Shown here piece by piece: positions 28,662 through 38,819 of a stretch of 64,000 nt of DNA; the stretch's first letter is position 1; every line of letters begins with the position of its first letter. Origin of the DNA: Lachancea dasiensis. Lineage: Eukaryota; Ascomycota; Saccharomycetes; Saccharomycetales; Saccharomycetaceae. The stretch lies in contig LT598454.1 in the NCBI GenBank assembly GCA_900074725.1, positions 130,854 to 194,853 of the forward strand, given 5' to 3'. A program made the translations under genes and the position numbers. Under the pieces are notes generated by a model, which was not told where the DNA came from, did no database searches, and saw only the letters and a program-made list of their open reading frames with translations.

Positions 28662-30806
28662 ATGAGATTATTATTTACGGCCATCTTCGCGCACCTGGTA
28701 GCTACCTGCGCCGCTGCAGGTCGCGGGTTCGAGTTCACGACCATTGATTATGTGGGACTGTCTTGCAAAATGGCACTTTCATCCACAGCTCTATTTTGTA
28801 AAAAAGACACCGCCAAGTCTTACGACTGCTATTGTGACAATAGTAATGCCATTGGCTCCTTCTTCTACTGTGGTCATGAGCATTTAGAATCGAATAAAGA
28901 CATTGAAGGTTTAGAGGATTTTTTTCAAAGTCATTGCCCCAATACTACTGTTGAGGATATGAGAAGCGCCTACAAAAATGCTTCCAACCATATGGTAAAC
29001 ACTACCCAACTCAGCGACTTCAATGCTTCTAAACCCGTTGATTTTCCAGTTTACGTAAGCCCCTCACTTTATGACTTGTCGTACCGCTCTTACAGTGCCA
29101 AATACACAAATTACGATCACGGTTACAGATGGGGAGCAGCTCTTGTGGGCTATTGGGGTATCATTATTCTTGGCGGCATGATTTCGTCCTTCTCACATAG
29201 ACTGGCACCCACATTAACAATTTCCATGAACAAGCAGGCTTCCCAACTCTGGCCCGTGCGGTGGTACAGAAAGTACATTTCTTTACCTGCTGCTTTTAAT
29301 GGCCGTCACACTAACCGCATGTTTTTCGAGGGCTTGCTACCGACTCGTTTGGAATCTCTCATCATCTTTGGTTTCTGCACACTGTGTATTATCTTTCACT
29401 CCGTGGGTTACCAACACGTCGAAAACAATGTACTCTACGCGACCAAAATGATGGAAGTTTCACGACTAGTAGCTGACAGAGCTGCAATGCTTTGTATGTT
29501 TTTAATGACAATAACTTACCTCTTTGCGGGACGTAATCAAATTTTTATCTGGTTGACAGGCTGGAAGCAGGCTACATTTGTCACATACCACAAGTGGGCA
29601 GGACGCATGCTCTTTGCAAGTGTTTTAACCCACACCATTTCCATGTTGATAACCACATTGGCCAAAGAAGGGATGTATCAAAAAAGAGTACTCACTGGCT
29701 GGTGGCGGTACGGTGCTGTTGCAGTAGTTGCTGGCGGGATCATAATGATCCAAGCCTTCAGCTGGCTTCGTGCCAAGAATTATGAGCTCTTCTTGTACGT
29801 TCATATTGGCATGGCATTGTGTTTTCTAATCGGAGCCTGGAGGCACATCGAAGAGTTTGATTATGGTGAATGGGCCTACGCAACTGCTGCATTTTGGTGC
29901 TTCGACAGATTTATCAGGTTGGTGCGCATCTTTTCCTTTGGTGTGAAAACTGCCCGGGTCAGTATTGTCTCGAATGAAACTTTGCAGATCACGGTTCCGA
30001 GAGGTTCTTGGTGGCCATTTTTCCCAGGTGCATTCGGCTATTTGCATATTTTGAAGACCTCAGTATTTTGGCAGTCACATCCATTTACAGTGGTCAAGAC
30101 CGACAATGATGAGCTTCGCTTTTATGTAAAGATCAAGAGAGGTGTCACCGAAACTTTGTACAAAGAACTTCTGAACAAACCAGAATACACCGGGGAAGTG
30201 AAAATTGCTGTAGAGGGGCCATATGGCGATAAGAAGCCTGTTAATTCATACGATCAAGTTCTGCTATACACTGGTGGTAACGGAATCCCTGGTCCATTTG
30301 CATATGCTAAAGAGCTCGGCGAAACCAGCAAGGAGGGAAATACTAAATTTGTGAAGCTTTACTGGGTCATTAGACATTGGCACTCTATGGACTGGTTCCT
30401 GGAAGAGTTGCAGCTTTTACAAAGATATGCAAATATTCAAACAGTCATATTCGTAACCAGAGCCCACGAGGGCCTGTTTGGTGATAAGCTAGCGGCGCAT
30501 TTGGATTCCTCTAGTGATACACCTTCAGCTCACTCAGAGAAAGTCTCAAGGGATGGCACCACCACCTCAACAGCACATATCGAATTAGTACAAAGAGTTC
30601 TTCCTCATATCGAGTTCCGCGAAGGCAGACCCAACGTTGAGGAGCTTGTAACTAACGACATTGATGAGTGCCCAAACCAAAATGTCGCAGTTGTCACATG
30701 TGCTCATGGCCAAATGTGTGACGAGATAAGACGCACCGTTGCAGACAAAGTTGGCAAACACCAGACAAGCAGGATCGACTTGTTCGAGGAATTACAGACA
30801 TGGTAA
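28662..30806 (+). CDS. FRE-type ferric/cupric reductase
   Basis: A membrane flavocytochrome that reduces extracellular Fe(III) or Cu(II) with cytosolic NADPH before uptake. The 714-residue protein starts at the ATG at 28662, which gives a signal peptide (MRLLFTAIFAHLVATCAAAG); the frame upstream lacks an ATG. A Cys-rich extracellular region with several N-glycosylation sequons precedes the membrane domain. The two bis-heme pairs have the HX13H spacing: His310/His324 and His381/His395. The FAD-binding HPFT motif is at 473 to 476, the NADPH-site GGNGIPGP at 538 to 545, and a Cys (CAHGQMCDEIR) lies near the C terminus. It resembles Fre2/Fre3-type reductases; I do not assign a specific paralogue. 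Confidence 0.92.
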   Translation: MRLLFTAIFAHLVATCAAAGRGFEFTTIDYVGLSCKMALSSTALFCKKDTAKSYDCYCDNSNAIGSFFYCGHEHLESNKDIEGLEDFFQSHCPNTTVEDMRSAYKNASNHMVNTTQLSDFNASKPVDFPVYVSPSLYDLSYRSYSAKYTNYDHGYRWGAALVGYWGIIILGGMISSFSHRLAPTLTISMNKQASQLWPVRWYRKYISLPAAFNGRHTNRMFFEGLLPTRLESLIIFGFCTLCIIFHSVGYQHVENNVLYATKMMEVSRLVADRAAMLCMFLMTITYLFAGRNQIFIWLTGWKQATFVTYHKWAGRMLFASVLTHTISMLITTLAKEGMYQKRVLTGWWRYGAVAVVAGGIIMIQAFSWLRAKNYELFLYVHIGMALCFLIGAWRHIEEFDYGEWAYATAAFWCFDRFIRLVRIFSFGVKTARVSIVSNETLQITVPRGSWWPFFPGAFGYLHILKTSVFWQSHPFTVVKTDNDELRFYVKIKRGVTETLYKELLNKPEYTGEVKIAVEGPYGDKKPVNSYDQVLLYTGGNGIPGPFAYAKELGETSKEGNTKFVKLYWVIRHWHSMDWFLEELQLLQRYANIQTVIFVTRAHEGLFGDKLAAHLDSSSDTPSAHSEKVSRDGTTTSTAHIELVQRVLPHIEFREGRPNVEELVTNDIDECPNQNVAVVTCAHGQMCDEIRRTVADKVGKHQTSRIDLFEELQTW

Positions 30807-31594
30807 CATACTCTACCGCCTGATTCGGTATGTTCTTCCGTCCAATTGTTACTACTCATTATTATAATTAACTTTATTATTGTCATTATCGTACTTATTA
30901 TTATAGCTGGATAGAAAATGATACTACAATCATATATTATGCTAGACACTAGAATGAAGACCCGATGCCAAAGTCTGTTCTCTCGATAGAGCAATTTTAA
31001 ACAAAACTGCAGGGTTCTTGATCCAAATGATATAATAATCATTGGTCACGCTTGTGTCGCTGAAATGACAGAGGCGATGAGAAGCCATCTTTGCTTAAGG
31101 AACTAGCTAATACGGGCCACATATGTTCCGCAACGTATTTTCACCAGTAGATTGCGGCGATATTTTACATTCCAGGAGCAGAGTTCAATGTAAAGAGAAC
31201 GCTTTCCGTCCACGAATAATGACAGTTCACCTGTCCGTACCATATTACCCCGCTGTGTCACAATATATATAAATTATATACATACATATATTAAATATTA
31301 CGCTAAGGGTTTTACATCTCATCCCCTAGCATCGAACCAACACTATATAAAAAACAGCGCAATCAAACTGTTGAAGCTTAATCCGGAAACTTCAACAAGC
31401 TCCCATAGTTTGAAACTTTGGAAATACCGCGGACGCGGAGACTGCTAGACGCTTTCTGTGGGTGACAGGATCAACACACTGCGTCCTGGTTGTGTGGTCA
31501 GTTCATAGTTTTAGATACATATTTTGTTCGTGTGGATTTGCACATATTATCCCTTAGTTGAGCTTTTCAGAGCTTGCAGTTTAGGCAGGGAGTT
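30807..31594. other. intergenic FRE / MOH1
   Basis: A 788-base span containing AT-rich runs (30860 to 30930, 31262 to 31305) and a stress-response-type CCCCT at 31323 to 31327, upstream of MOH1. Nothing else was recognised. Confidence 0.45.
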
Positions 31595-31948
31595 ATGGGC
31601 TTGAGGTATACTTCCTATATTGACCATCCCAAGAACAAGCATGCGAAGTTTGTCACGTATGGGTGCTGTAATTGTCGAACCCATCTATCATCTTCAGCGC
31701 AAATAATGTCGAAGGACTACCGTGGAACTACTGGTGATGCGTACCTGATGAACCGCGTTGTGAATGTCTTGGAGGGCGATCGAGAGACACGATGTATGTT
31801 AACCGGCTGTTACGTGGTATGCGATATCAAGTGTCATATGTGCAAGAATTTGGTGGGTTGGAAGTATGTGGAAAGTGAACGAAAGGACCAAAGGTATAAG
31901 GAGGGCAAGTTTATTTTGGAGCTCCAGACGATTTGCAAAGTACATTAA
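31595..31948 (+). CDS. MOH1: Yippee-like zinc-binding protein (Moh1)
   Basis: A small (117-residue) member of the Yippee/Mis18/cereblon fold family. The start is the ATG at 31595 ([16 protein letters not shown]), which matches the S. cerevisiae Moh1 N terminus. Zinc ligands form two CxxC pairs: Cys24/Cys27 in [13 protein letters not shown] and the pair in [13 protein letters not shown]. The block [17 protein letters not shown] is the family core, and the end [10 protein letters not shown] is conserved. In S. cerevisiae, MOH1 (YBL049W) is expressed in stationary phase and its molecular role is poorly defined. It lacks the N-terminal insertion of S. cerevisiae Moh1, so it is shorter. Confidence 0.95.
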   Translation: MGLRYTSYIDHPKNKHAKFVTYGCCNCRTHLSSSAQIMSKDYRGTTGDAYLMNRVVNVLEGDRETRCMLTGCYVVCDIKCHMCKNLVGWKYVESERKDQRYKEGKFILELQTICKVH

Positions 31949-32678
31949 CAGAAAACCCCCCAGTGCTCGAAAAACAAACATATGTGATTGTTGAACACTT
32001 GACCGTTTTCTCATATGCGGCACATTTTTAGAATCTTCAATTTGGCACACCGTCCATCAGAAACTGCGAGAAGACAGTTATAGTTCTTGGGGGTGAATTG
32101 GATGTTATTTGCGCTTGGCCAATCTAATACTCACTGTGTTTTACAGTGCCTTGAAATAGTTTGGATGACTTGCATTTGGGCGGATTGTGTAATTGATTTC
32201 CAGGTCACTTATATGCAGGGTTTATCCCAGGTACTATACATTTGACCTTCAAGTATTCATCAAAGCTTTTTGAATCAACATAATTCTCAATGATTGGGTC
32301 CATAGTATCACCAGTTGATTATCAGTTTTAATAAATAGATACATACATACATACATACATACATACATACATACACACATACATTTTAAAGTCAAATACT
32401 TCCTAAAAAGCGTACTAATTTACACATTGGTGTACAGTAGCATATAAGAAAGATATCACAAAACTTCCAGTAACACCATCAAATTCAGGCTCGCATTTGT
32501 TTTGAGTTGCAAGATATACGGGGCCAACCTGCGCATTTATGTATGTACGTGGATAGCGATCACTATTCCTGAGATCGTTAATCACCTCGTGTGGATGACT
32601 TTACGTACTACTGAATATACCCTTCACCGCTCAGCACAGAGTTTCCTTCTGCTCGCCGAAAGCGTTGAATCATTGTCG
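31949..32678. other. YMR1 promoter region
   Basis: A 730-base span with the CATA microsatellite listed separately and AT-rich sequence. No RNA gene was seen. Confidence 0.5.
32339..32384. repeat. (CATA)n microsatellite
   Basis: About ten units of ATAC/CATA with one CACA interruption, roughly 300 bases upstream of the YMR1 start. Its length probably varies between strains. Confidence 0.9.
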
Positions 32679-34715
32679 ATGGAATATATCAAAGTTGCAA
32701 AGGTATGTGGTTTCAAAATTTGCGGCCTCATTGCCATAAAGTTACTAAACTGAAAAGTATCATTTTGTTAGGTCGATGATGTTATCATGCACAAAAAAGG
32801 CACGTCCGCTTGTGGTGTTTTACATTTAACAACTCACCACCTCATTTTCACGTCAAAGCTATTTTCCCGAGAATTTTGGTTCGCATATCCCACAATCAGC
32901 GCTGTTTTCAAAAACAGAGGGAGCGCTTTAATCTCTAAATTCAAAGATCATACCGAGTGCCAGGATCCCTTATACTACGGCAAAGACATATGGCTGTTCT
33001 GGAATATCAAAATCATTGGTAAGGATTTTACAGTGTTCTCCCTGGATTTCGAAGAGGAACATGTGGCGCAGGACGTTTACGATTCTATCCTCAAACTCAC
33101 GGTCCTTCATGAAGAACAACAACTTTACGCATTCATATACACTCCAAATAAGGCAGAAGCATGTCTTAATAGTTGGGATATTTATGATCCGCTAAAGGAG
33201 TTTCATCGCCAGGGGCTAGCTCTGAACAATGACTGCCCATGGAGGATATCAAGAATCAATGAAAATTTCACTTTTTGCAAAACGTATCCTCGCTTACTGG
33301 TTGTACCAAAATCTACATCTGACACCCTAATCACACACTCGACCAAATACAGGTCTCAGAATCGCATTCCTGTACTAACATATTACCACAAGAAAACTCA
33401 TTCTTCGATCACAAGATGCGCACAACCGTTACCAGGGTTGATTCAACAGCGGTCCATACAGGATGAAAAGCTTGTGAACGAGATTTTCAACTGCTCATTA
33501 CAATCCCATAGTCAAATTCCCGAGACGGTCAAGAATATTATAGTAGACGCTAGGCCAACGACTAACGCCATGGCTCAAACTGCCTTAGGGGGCGGGACTG
33601 AAAACATGGATAACTACAACTTTAGTGGGACGGTAAACCGAATGTTTCTAGGAATCGACAACATCCATGTCATGAGGGACTTACTTAATAATGTGGTAGA
33701 TCACTATCTGGTAGATGGTGACTTAAACCTACCTTTCGATGCTCACGCGTTAAATGAGGGCAAGTCTGCGCAGTGGTTGAAATATATCAAAATGCTTCTC
33801 TCTTCAACGGAGACGTTGACAAAATCTATTTTATTCAACAGGTCTAATGTACTCATCCATTGTTCTGATGGCTGGGACAGAACTACGCAAGTCAGCTCAC
33901 TGATACAGATATGTCTGGATCCCCATTTCAGAACTTTCGAGGGATTCATGATATTGATTGAAAAAGACTGGCTCTCTTTCGGCCACCGTTTTGCGGAAAG
34001 GACTGGCCACTTGAATTCAGAAGGTTCCTTTCACGATAATTCTACTAGAATGAGTATCTCAGGAGCCGCAACAAATATGACCCAAGGCATGGATTTGAAC
34101 TCTTCTATCTTCGGGTTTTCGAACAGCACCTACGCCAGTACAAATGACAAACCAGATACGTCGACCGGGGAATTAGCCGATCTCCATTTTTCATCACATT
34201 TGCATTCTTCGGACTTTGTAAACAAGGTATCTAAAAGATTGGTAACCAAAAAAAAAGCCTCAAAATTCACATCTCCCGTTTTCCAACAATTCCTAGACTG
34301 CGTGTATCAACTGCATAGGCAAAACCCTACGAAGTTTGAATTCAATGAGCGCTTTTTGAGACGATTAGTATACCACCTGTATTCCTGCCAGTATGGGACA
34401 TTCCTTTTCAACTCTGAAATGGAGCGTCTCTCGCACGGCGCTCAACAAAGCACGAGAAGCGTGTGGGACTATTTTAGATCGCGGAAGGGCGAGTTCACGA
34501 ACCCATGTTACAAAACGTTGGACATCAGCGAAGATGATTGGATATTGCCTGATCTGAAGAACATAAAGTGGTGGTGGCAGCTATTTGGCAAGAGGGACGA
34601 CGAAATGAATACTGCGTTTTCCTCATCAACAGAGCGTCCTTGCTCGGCGGAGGAGAATAAAAGAGCTGGTCTCAAATTCCCGTCATTAAACCTCGATATT
34701 TTTGGAAGGAGATGA
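32679..34715 (+). CDS. YMR1: myotubularin-type PI3P phosphatase (Ymr1), spliced
   Basis: Removes the 3-phosphate from phosphatidylinositol 3-phosphate on endosomes and the vacuole, opposing Vps34/Vps15. Exon 1 is 32679 to 32702 (MEYIKVAK) and exon 2 is 32772 to 34715 (from VDDVIMHKKG), for 655 residues. The join restores the N terminus of S. cerevisiae Ymr1, which starts MEYIKIAKV. A PH-GRAM domain spans about residues 1 to 110. The catalytic P-loop HCSDGWDRT is at 371 to 379 with Cys372 as nucleophile. The C-terminal blocks FQQFLDCVYQL and LRRLVYHLYSCQYGTFL are typical. Calling it from the ATG at 32787 would cut the start of the GRAM domain. S. cerevisiae YMR1 has no intron to my knowledge. 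Confidence 0.93.
32703..32771 (+). other. YMR1: YMR1 intron, 69 nt
   Basis: The 5' site is GTATGT, the branch-like TACTAAA is at 32743 to 32749 (one mismatch to TACTAAC), and the 3' site is TTAG ending at 32771. Phase 0 after codon 8. An earlier AG at 32757 would shift the frame, and the conserved continuation VDDVIMHKKG requires 32771. Confidence 0.88.
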
Positions 34716-35028
34716 GGGCTCAAAGCACTGCGTCATGAGGGACCTGAAGCCAGAGGATCACAACTATTGCGTATAGGCACTACAGTCCCCACTCAAAGCT
34801 AGATAGAGTAAGTAGTTTGCATTTCTTTGATAGTAACGCCAATCTGCTTGGCGCGATAGACTGTGGTGATTACTATTCACTTTGAAGCCGGGTCAACAGG
34901 ACGAAGGCCTTTTAGTCAACGGCTCTTGGCTCAACAGCACAACAAAGTAATTGGATTGTGTAGAACAAAATCCTCCAGATTAACAGGGTAAAGGAGCTGA
35001 TACAATAATGAGCTGACCGCTACTTTAT
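34716..35028. other. convergent spacer YMR1 / PXP2
   Basis: A 313-base 3'-to-3' spacer. Nothing recognised. Confidence 0.5.
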
Positions 35029-35847
35029 TCACAACTTAACCACGTCCGCTTTCCATTTAACTTCACACCATTGGGCTATGACAATACTGAGATTTTCAGC
35101 GGCACTAACAGTCTCTTGATCGCAACCCACATTTAAAGCGCCTTTCAAGTGGCCCCACAATTGTAAATTCAAATCTTGGGGAACTAGCGATGCAATTACA
35201 ACTAAGCTAGTCTCTTGGGCATCCAGTATTTCGTCGAACGACAACAGTGGACCGTACACGTTGCAGAGAATATATTGCCAAAGATCGGGATACGAAGAAT
35301 TAAGATTGTTTACTACTTTGTTTGAAACTTTGTTGTAGATCATGTTCCAATGCGCAATGCCATGTTTGTTGCCCTGTTCAATCGATGAACCTGTCGGCCT
35401 CATTGTCCCCACCAGAAGTCTATCGCTGTTGGCATCAATGTCCTCTGTGACGGGCTTTAAACTATTTGGAGTGACCAACTTTAGCGCCTGTAAGCCATTG
35501 ATTGCCTTAGGAATTCCGGCAAGAGCACTGCTCTTCAACAAGGCTTCCCTAAACTTTTGAGTCATCCTGCGCTGAGACAAAGTGGGTTGAGCATACCTAT
35601 TATTGATGAGCTCCTCCACCTCGTCAAAGCCGGATTCAAAAAGCTCTATGGTCTTGTGTGCACTCTTCAAGCTGTCTCCAGGTGTTGTATCATTCAGCAT
35701 TGCAAAATGATACAGTTTCTTTAGTTCTTGTGGTTCATTGCAGACGCTAAATGTTGTGGCAGCTACCAGATACCACAAGTTCTTGAGATTTGGGTGAAAT
35801 GCGGCCAACTGAACCAATCTTTGGGAATTGAGAATTTGGCCAACCAT
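35029..35847 (-). CDS. PXP2: peroxisomal AhpD/carboxymuconolactone-decarboxylase-like protein (Pxp2)
   Basis: A 272-residue protein matching S. cerevisiae YJR111C in size and position next to YMR1 (YJR110W). The region around residues 20 to 130 (LWYLVAATTFSVCNEPQELKKLYHF) resembles the helical AhpD-like fold. I do not see the paired CxxC redox cysteines of true AhpD peroxidases, so catalysis is uncertain. The C terminus ends in VKL, which resembles a type 1 peroxisomal signal with Val at the first position. The start is the ATG at 35847 (MVGQILNSQRLV); the two codons before it include no ATG. Confidence 0.82.
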   Translation of the reverse strand: MVGQILNSQRLVQLAAFHPNLKNLWYLVAATTFSVCNEPQELKKLYHFAMLNDTTPGDSLKSAHKTIELFESGFDEVEELINNRYAQPTLSQRRMTQKFREALLKSSALAGIPKAINGLQALKLVTPNSLKPVTEDIDANSDRLLVGTMRPTGSSIEQGNKHGIAHWNMIYNKVSNKVVNNLNSSYPDLWQYILCNVYGPLLSFDEILDAQETSLVVIASLVPQDLNLQLWGHLKGALNVGCDQETVSAAENLSIVIAQWCEVKWKADVVKL

Positions 35848-36082
35848 TCGCAAATAGTTAGATTACTTCAGTTGACTCAGCTTCGCTGAAATGCCCCAGA
35901 GTTTATGATAAAGGTAATGGAACGATTAATATATTGCAAGATTATTAATGCTGGTAATTACTTGGACCTTATAGTCAAAAGGAGGCACCACAGGACCTTG
36001 AAGAGCAGACGTAGCTTAGAACTAAATTGCACATACAAATATGAAGCGAGCTCGTTTCCCAATTCAATGGTTCAATTCGGTT

Positions 36083-37198
36083 TTACGATAGTTGGGCCTC
36101 TGTTTCATTGGACCATTCGATCAGATCTCGTTGCCCGTATTTGAAAGCAACGACCACCATCACTAAGTCAAGCGCCGTAAGCGGCTCAATGAGCGTTTGG
36201 GGCCCATCCATATCTCTCGGAACATGCAAGAATTTGGTGTCATCATTGGATTGCAAACCAGTTTTCTTAAGCTTCAATGAGCGGGCCTTTTTGCCCAGAT
36301 CACGTAGGACACTGACTTCGGGCGACGGCAGCTTGCCATCCAAATACACCAGAATGAACAGTGTCCACTGTGAAAGCTTCTCGACATGTTTGCCCTTGGA
36401 TATATCACCTAGCCACTGATTCAAATAGCTGGCAAGGCGGAAAACCTGCTCTGGTGAAAGCGTTCGCAGCAGGGCGTTGGTAGGCTCTGTCGTGGTGATG
36501 TAGTAGTGCCAGGAATTGAAATTCGAAGGCAAGGGAGCCGGCTTGCTGATGAACCGACGTAGGTCATCCAAACTGCGCACAGTTTTTCCGCGTTTAGACT
36601 TCAGTTGCTCAGCAAGGCTACAAGCCCATTCGTCATCCATTTCAAGAGTCTCATCTTGCGTATCAATATGCAATGGCTCCAAGATGTTTAGGATATTCAG
36701 TAACTGTAGGCCACCTTCGTCCTCATTCTCCTTCAATATGTGCTGTGCTTGCAGAAAATTTTTGAAGTAAAACATTAACAGGTCCAATGTCTCCGGCGTA
36801 TAATCCGGTAAACTAAATGACCCCTCATGCGCTTGACCCTCTAATTCCCGAAACCACTTCAGCCAACTTTGACAGTTTTTGTTAAAATAGGCCAAACTTT
36901 GATCCAGGAGGGGTTCGTCATCGTAAAGGCTAGTATCATGATTGCGCTTCTCGATTTTATGTGTTGTGTACGTTGGATCGGCTCCAAGAGTACAAAGAGC
37001 TTGACGTCTAACTTGATCCAAGTACTTTCTAACTTGAGGATTGACAAGATTACCTTCAAGTGCAAAAGCACGACTCTGACCAAAAAGAGGATCCAAATTC
37101 TGAGATTCGATCACACCACTTCTCACATTTCTGTAGCCTTTTGAGGCTACTTTCTTGGCCATACCCAAATGATTTTCGGACGAGTTCTTCATGTTCAT
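36083..37198 (-). CDS. BRR1: snRNP biogenesis factor Brr1 (Gemin2-like)
   Basis: Brr1 promotes assembly and stability of spliceosomal snRNPs and is the yeast counterpart of Gemin2. The 371-residue protein contains the conserved opening block DPLFGQSRAFALEGNLVNP near residue 36, YDDE, ESLAYF/ETLDLLMFYFKNFL in the middle, and the ending LTALDLVMVVVAFKYGQRDL, all close to S. cerevisiae Brr1 (341 residues). The first ATG at 37198 gives an N-terminal extension; Met3 or Met13 (37162) are alternatives. The ATG of the divergent zinc-finger gene is only 45 bases away, so the promoter is shared or overlaps this N terminus. It is next to TFB4, as YPR056W/YPR057W are. Confidence 0.92.
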   Translation of the reverse strand: MNMKNSSENHLGMAKKVASKGYRNVRSGVIESQNLDPLFGQSRAFALEGNLVNPQVRKYLDQVRRQALCTLGADPTYTTHKIEKRNHDTSLYDDEPLLDQSLAYFNKNCQSWLKWFRELEGQAHEGSFSLPDYTPETLDLLMFYFKNFLQAQHILKENEDEGGLQLLNILNILEPLHIDTQDETLEMDDEWACSLAEQLKSKRGKTVRSLDDLRRFISKPAPLPSNFNSWHYYITTTEPTNALLRTLSPEQVFRLASYLNQWLGDISKGKHVEKLSQWTLFILVYLDGKLPSPEVSVLRDLGKKARSLKLKKTGLQSNDDTKFLHVPRDMDGPQTLIEPLTALDLVMVVVAFKYGQRDLIEWSNETEAQLS

Positions 37199-37243
37199 AT
37201 CAACGCACCAATTTAATATATACTGAGATTATATCAAATCACC

Positions 37244-37621
37244 ATGAAACGAAGGCTCGAAAGGCAAGATGGGCCTCAAACAACTGCTAAACCTCGCAAA
37301 AATGGAGTTGTATGTAATGAGCCGCCTTGTGCCAATGACTATGTAAGCCTTGAGTTGTATTCTTCACACGTCAGCCAATTTCATGATAATGTGTGCTGTG
37401 CATGTGGGAAGAACTTCGTTTATCAACGTATCCTCGATCTACACTTGGAAGAATGCCATGATCCATTCAGAGATTCCGACAGCCAGCTCAAGTGCTGGCA
37501 CGCCAAGTGCAGAGATCAATTTCCAACTCATGCACTAAGGATCGAGCATCTTCAGCGAACTCATCATTATCCTAGTAGTTATGACTTTGATATAATATAC
37601 AAGGGTTACGTAACGACATGA
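37244..37621 (+). CDS. small C2H2 zinc-finger protein, ZNF511-like
   Basis: A 125-residue protein with Cys/His pairs. CNEPPCANDY and SSHVSQFH make a first finger-like unit. CCACGKNFVYQRILDLHLEE followed by CH makes a classical finger. CWHAKCRDQFPTHALRIEHL followed by QRTHHYP makes a third. The spacing of the last two, the HxEExHD step, and the closing YPSSYDFD recall the metazoan/fungal ZNF511 family, whose function is poorly known. It is squeezed between BRR1 (divergent, 45 bases) and TFB4 (convergent, 19 bases between stops). I do not recall an S. cerevisiae gene at this place. Conservation of Cys/His positions makes a real gene likely. Confidence 0.75.
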   Translation: MKRRLERQDGPQTTAKPRKNGVVCNEPPCANDYVSLELYSSHVSQFHDNVCCACGKNFVYQRILDLHLEECHDPFRDSDSQLKCWHAKCRDQFPTHALRIEHLQRTHHYPSSYDFDIIYKGYVTT

Positions 37622-37640
37622 GCATCAATACGCGGAATCA

Positions 37641-38666
37641 TCACTCGTTTGGTTTTTTCTTTTTCATACTGGCAATAGTCCCAGAAACAAGCGGCTTGCG
37701 CTTGAGTCTGGCAGAAACATGCTCGTCAAATTCGGAGTCACACGCCGGGCATCTGTTCCCTGGTGGAATGATCGACAAAACGCACAGACACACACTGCAG
37801 ACAAACCCTACAGCAACTACTTTACCCGTTAGAAAGCACGAGGTCCGAAAATCTACTGAACCCTGATTCGGCTTCACTATTATTGGCCTTAATGAGGGGT
37901 CTATGAACATTGCTGTTGTGAGATATTGGATCAAGCCCTCTGTTGAAGGGACATGCAGATAGACGCCGTTAGTTGCGTCGGTGGCTTGTTGCAAAAAGGT
38001 AGACTCTTGTGAACCGCCAATTTTGACAACATCGATAGGGCACTTGATTTTGGTGGCTGTAAAAATGCAATTCATGATAGGAATGTACTGGAACACTTCA
38101 TCTTTCCCACCGCTGGAACCACAAGTTAGAACCATGAGCCGTGCCTTGAGAGTGGTGCTACTTTGTTCCTTAACGGCCCGATTAATGTAAGTGAAGCCAG
38201 CTGACATAGCTCCAGATAGTGTACTTTTTTGCGGCCTGCTAGGTTGCTTTCGAGTTCTTTCTTCTTGCATTAGCTTGTACAGTTCTTCCAGGACCGTTTC
38301 GTCAACATTTCGAAACTGTCGATACATATCGCTGCTGACAATCTTCAGGTCTGCAGCTGACTTTTTGACAGCCCCATCCTCCTGGCCATCAGATGTCGTG
38401 GTTGGATACAGATATTTGATGCCACTGGAGTGCGCTGCGATCACGCAGACCCGGTTGGCACTGTTGAAGGTCAAATGTGCATTCAAAAAAACAATCAGAG
38501 ATTGCAGGGCATTAATAAGACTCTTATCGCACCCGCTTTCTTGGTCCAATTCTGCCCAAACTTTTGGTGTAGTATCGACAATGACGGTTAGAAGAGACGG
38601 TAGTTCTTCTGCTGCAGTTTTTAGTGACTTGGTATTTTGAAACGCTGGATCCGATATTGCCTCCAT
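37641..38666 (-). CDS. TFB4: TFIIH core subunit Tfb4
   Basis: Subunit (p34 counterpart) of the TFIIH core, needed for transcription initiation by RNA polymerase II and nucleotide excision repair. It contacts Ssl1. The 341-residue protein starts at the ATG at 38666 (MEAISDPAFQNTKSLK), which aligns with the S. cerevisiae start; the frame upstream has no ATG. A vWA-like domain fills residues 15 to about 240 (PSLLTVIVDTTPKVW, LIVFLNAHLTFNSANRVCVI). A C-terminal zinc region has CSVCLCV and CPACDSEF. Length matches (338 in S. cerevisiae). Confidence 0.96.
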   Translation of the reverse strand: MEAISDPAFQNTKSLKTAAEELPSLLTVIVDTTPKVWAELDQESGCDKSLINALQSLIVFLNAHLTFNSANRVCVIAAHSSGIKYLYPTTTSDGQEDGAVKKSAADLKIVSSDMYRQFRNVDETVLEELYKLMQEERTRKQPSRPQKSTLSGAMSAGFTYINRAVKEQSSTTLKARLMVLTCGSSGGKDEVFQYIPIMNCIFTATKIKCPIDVVKIGGSQESTFLQQATDATNGVYLHVPSTEGLIQYLTTAMFIDPSLRPIIVKPNQGSVDFRTSCFLTGKVVAVGFVCSVCLCVLSIIPPGNRCPACDSEFDEHVSARLKRKPLVSGTIASMKKKKPNE

Positions 38667-38819
38667 CAAAGATCCAGGTCGCACCAATGTTTCTTATTGC
38701 TGACAGATTGCCAATTAGCACGATTGTTCAGTAATGTTAGCGTTTCTCACTCATTTCAATTTCAGCCTTTACTCTCCACTGTAATAAATTGATAAAATAT
38801 CCAGTCATCGTACACGAGT

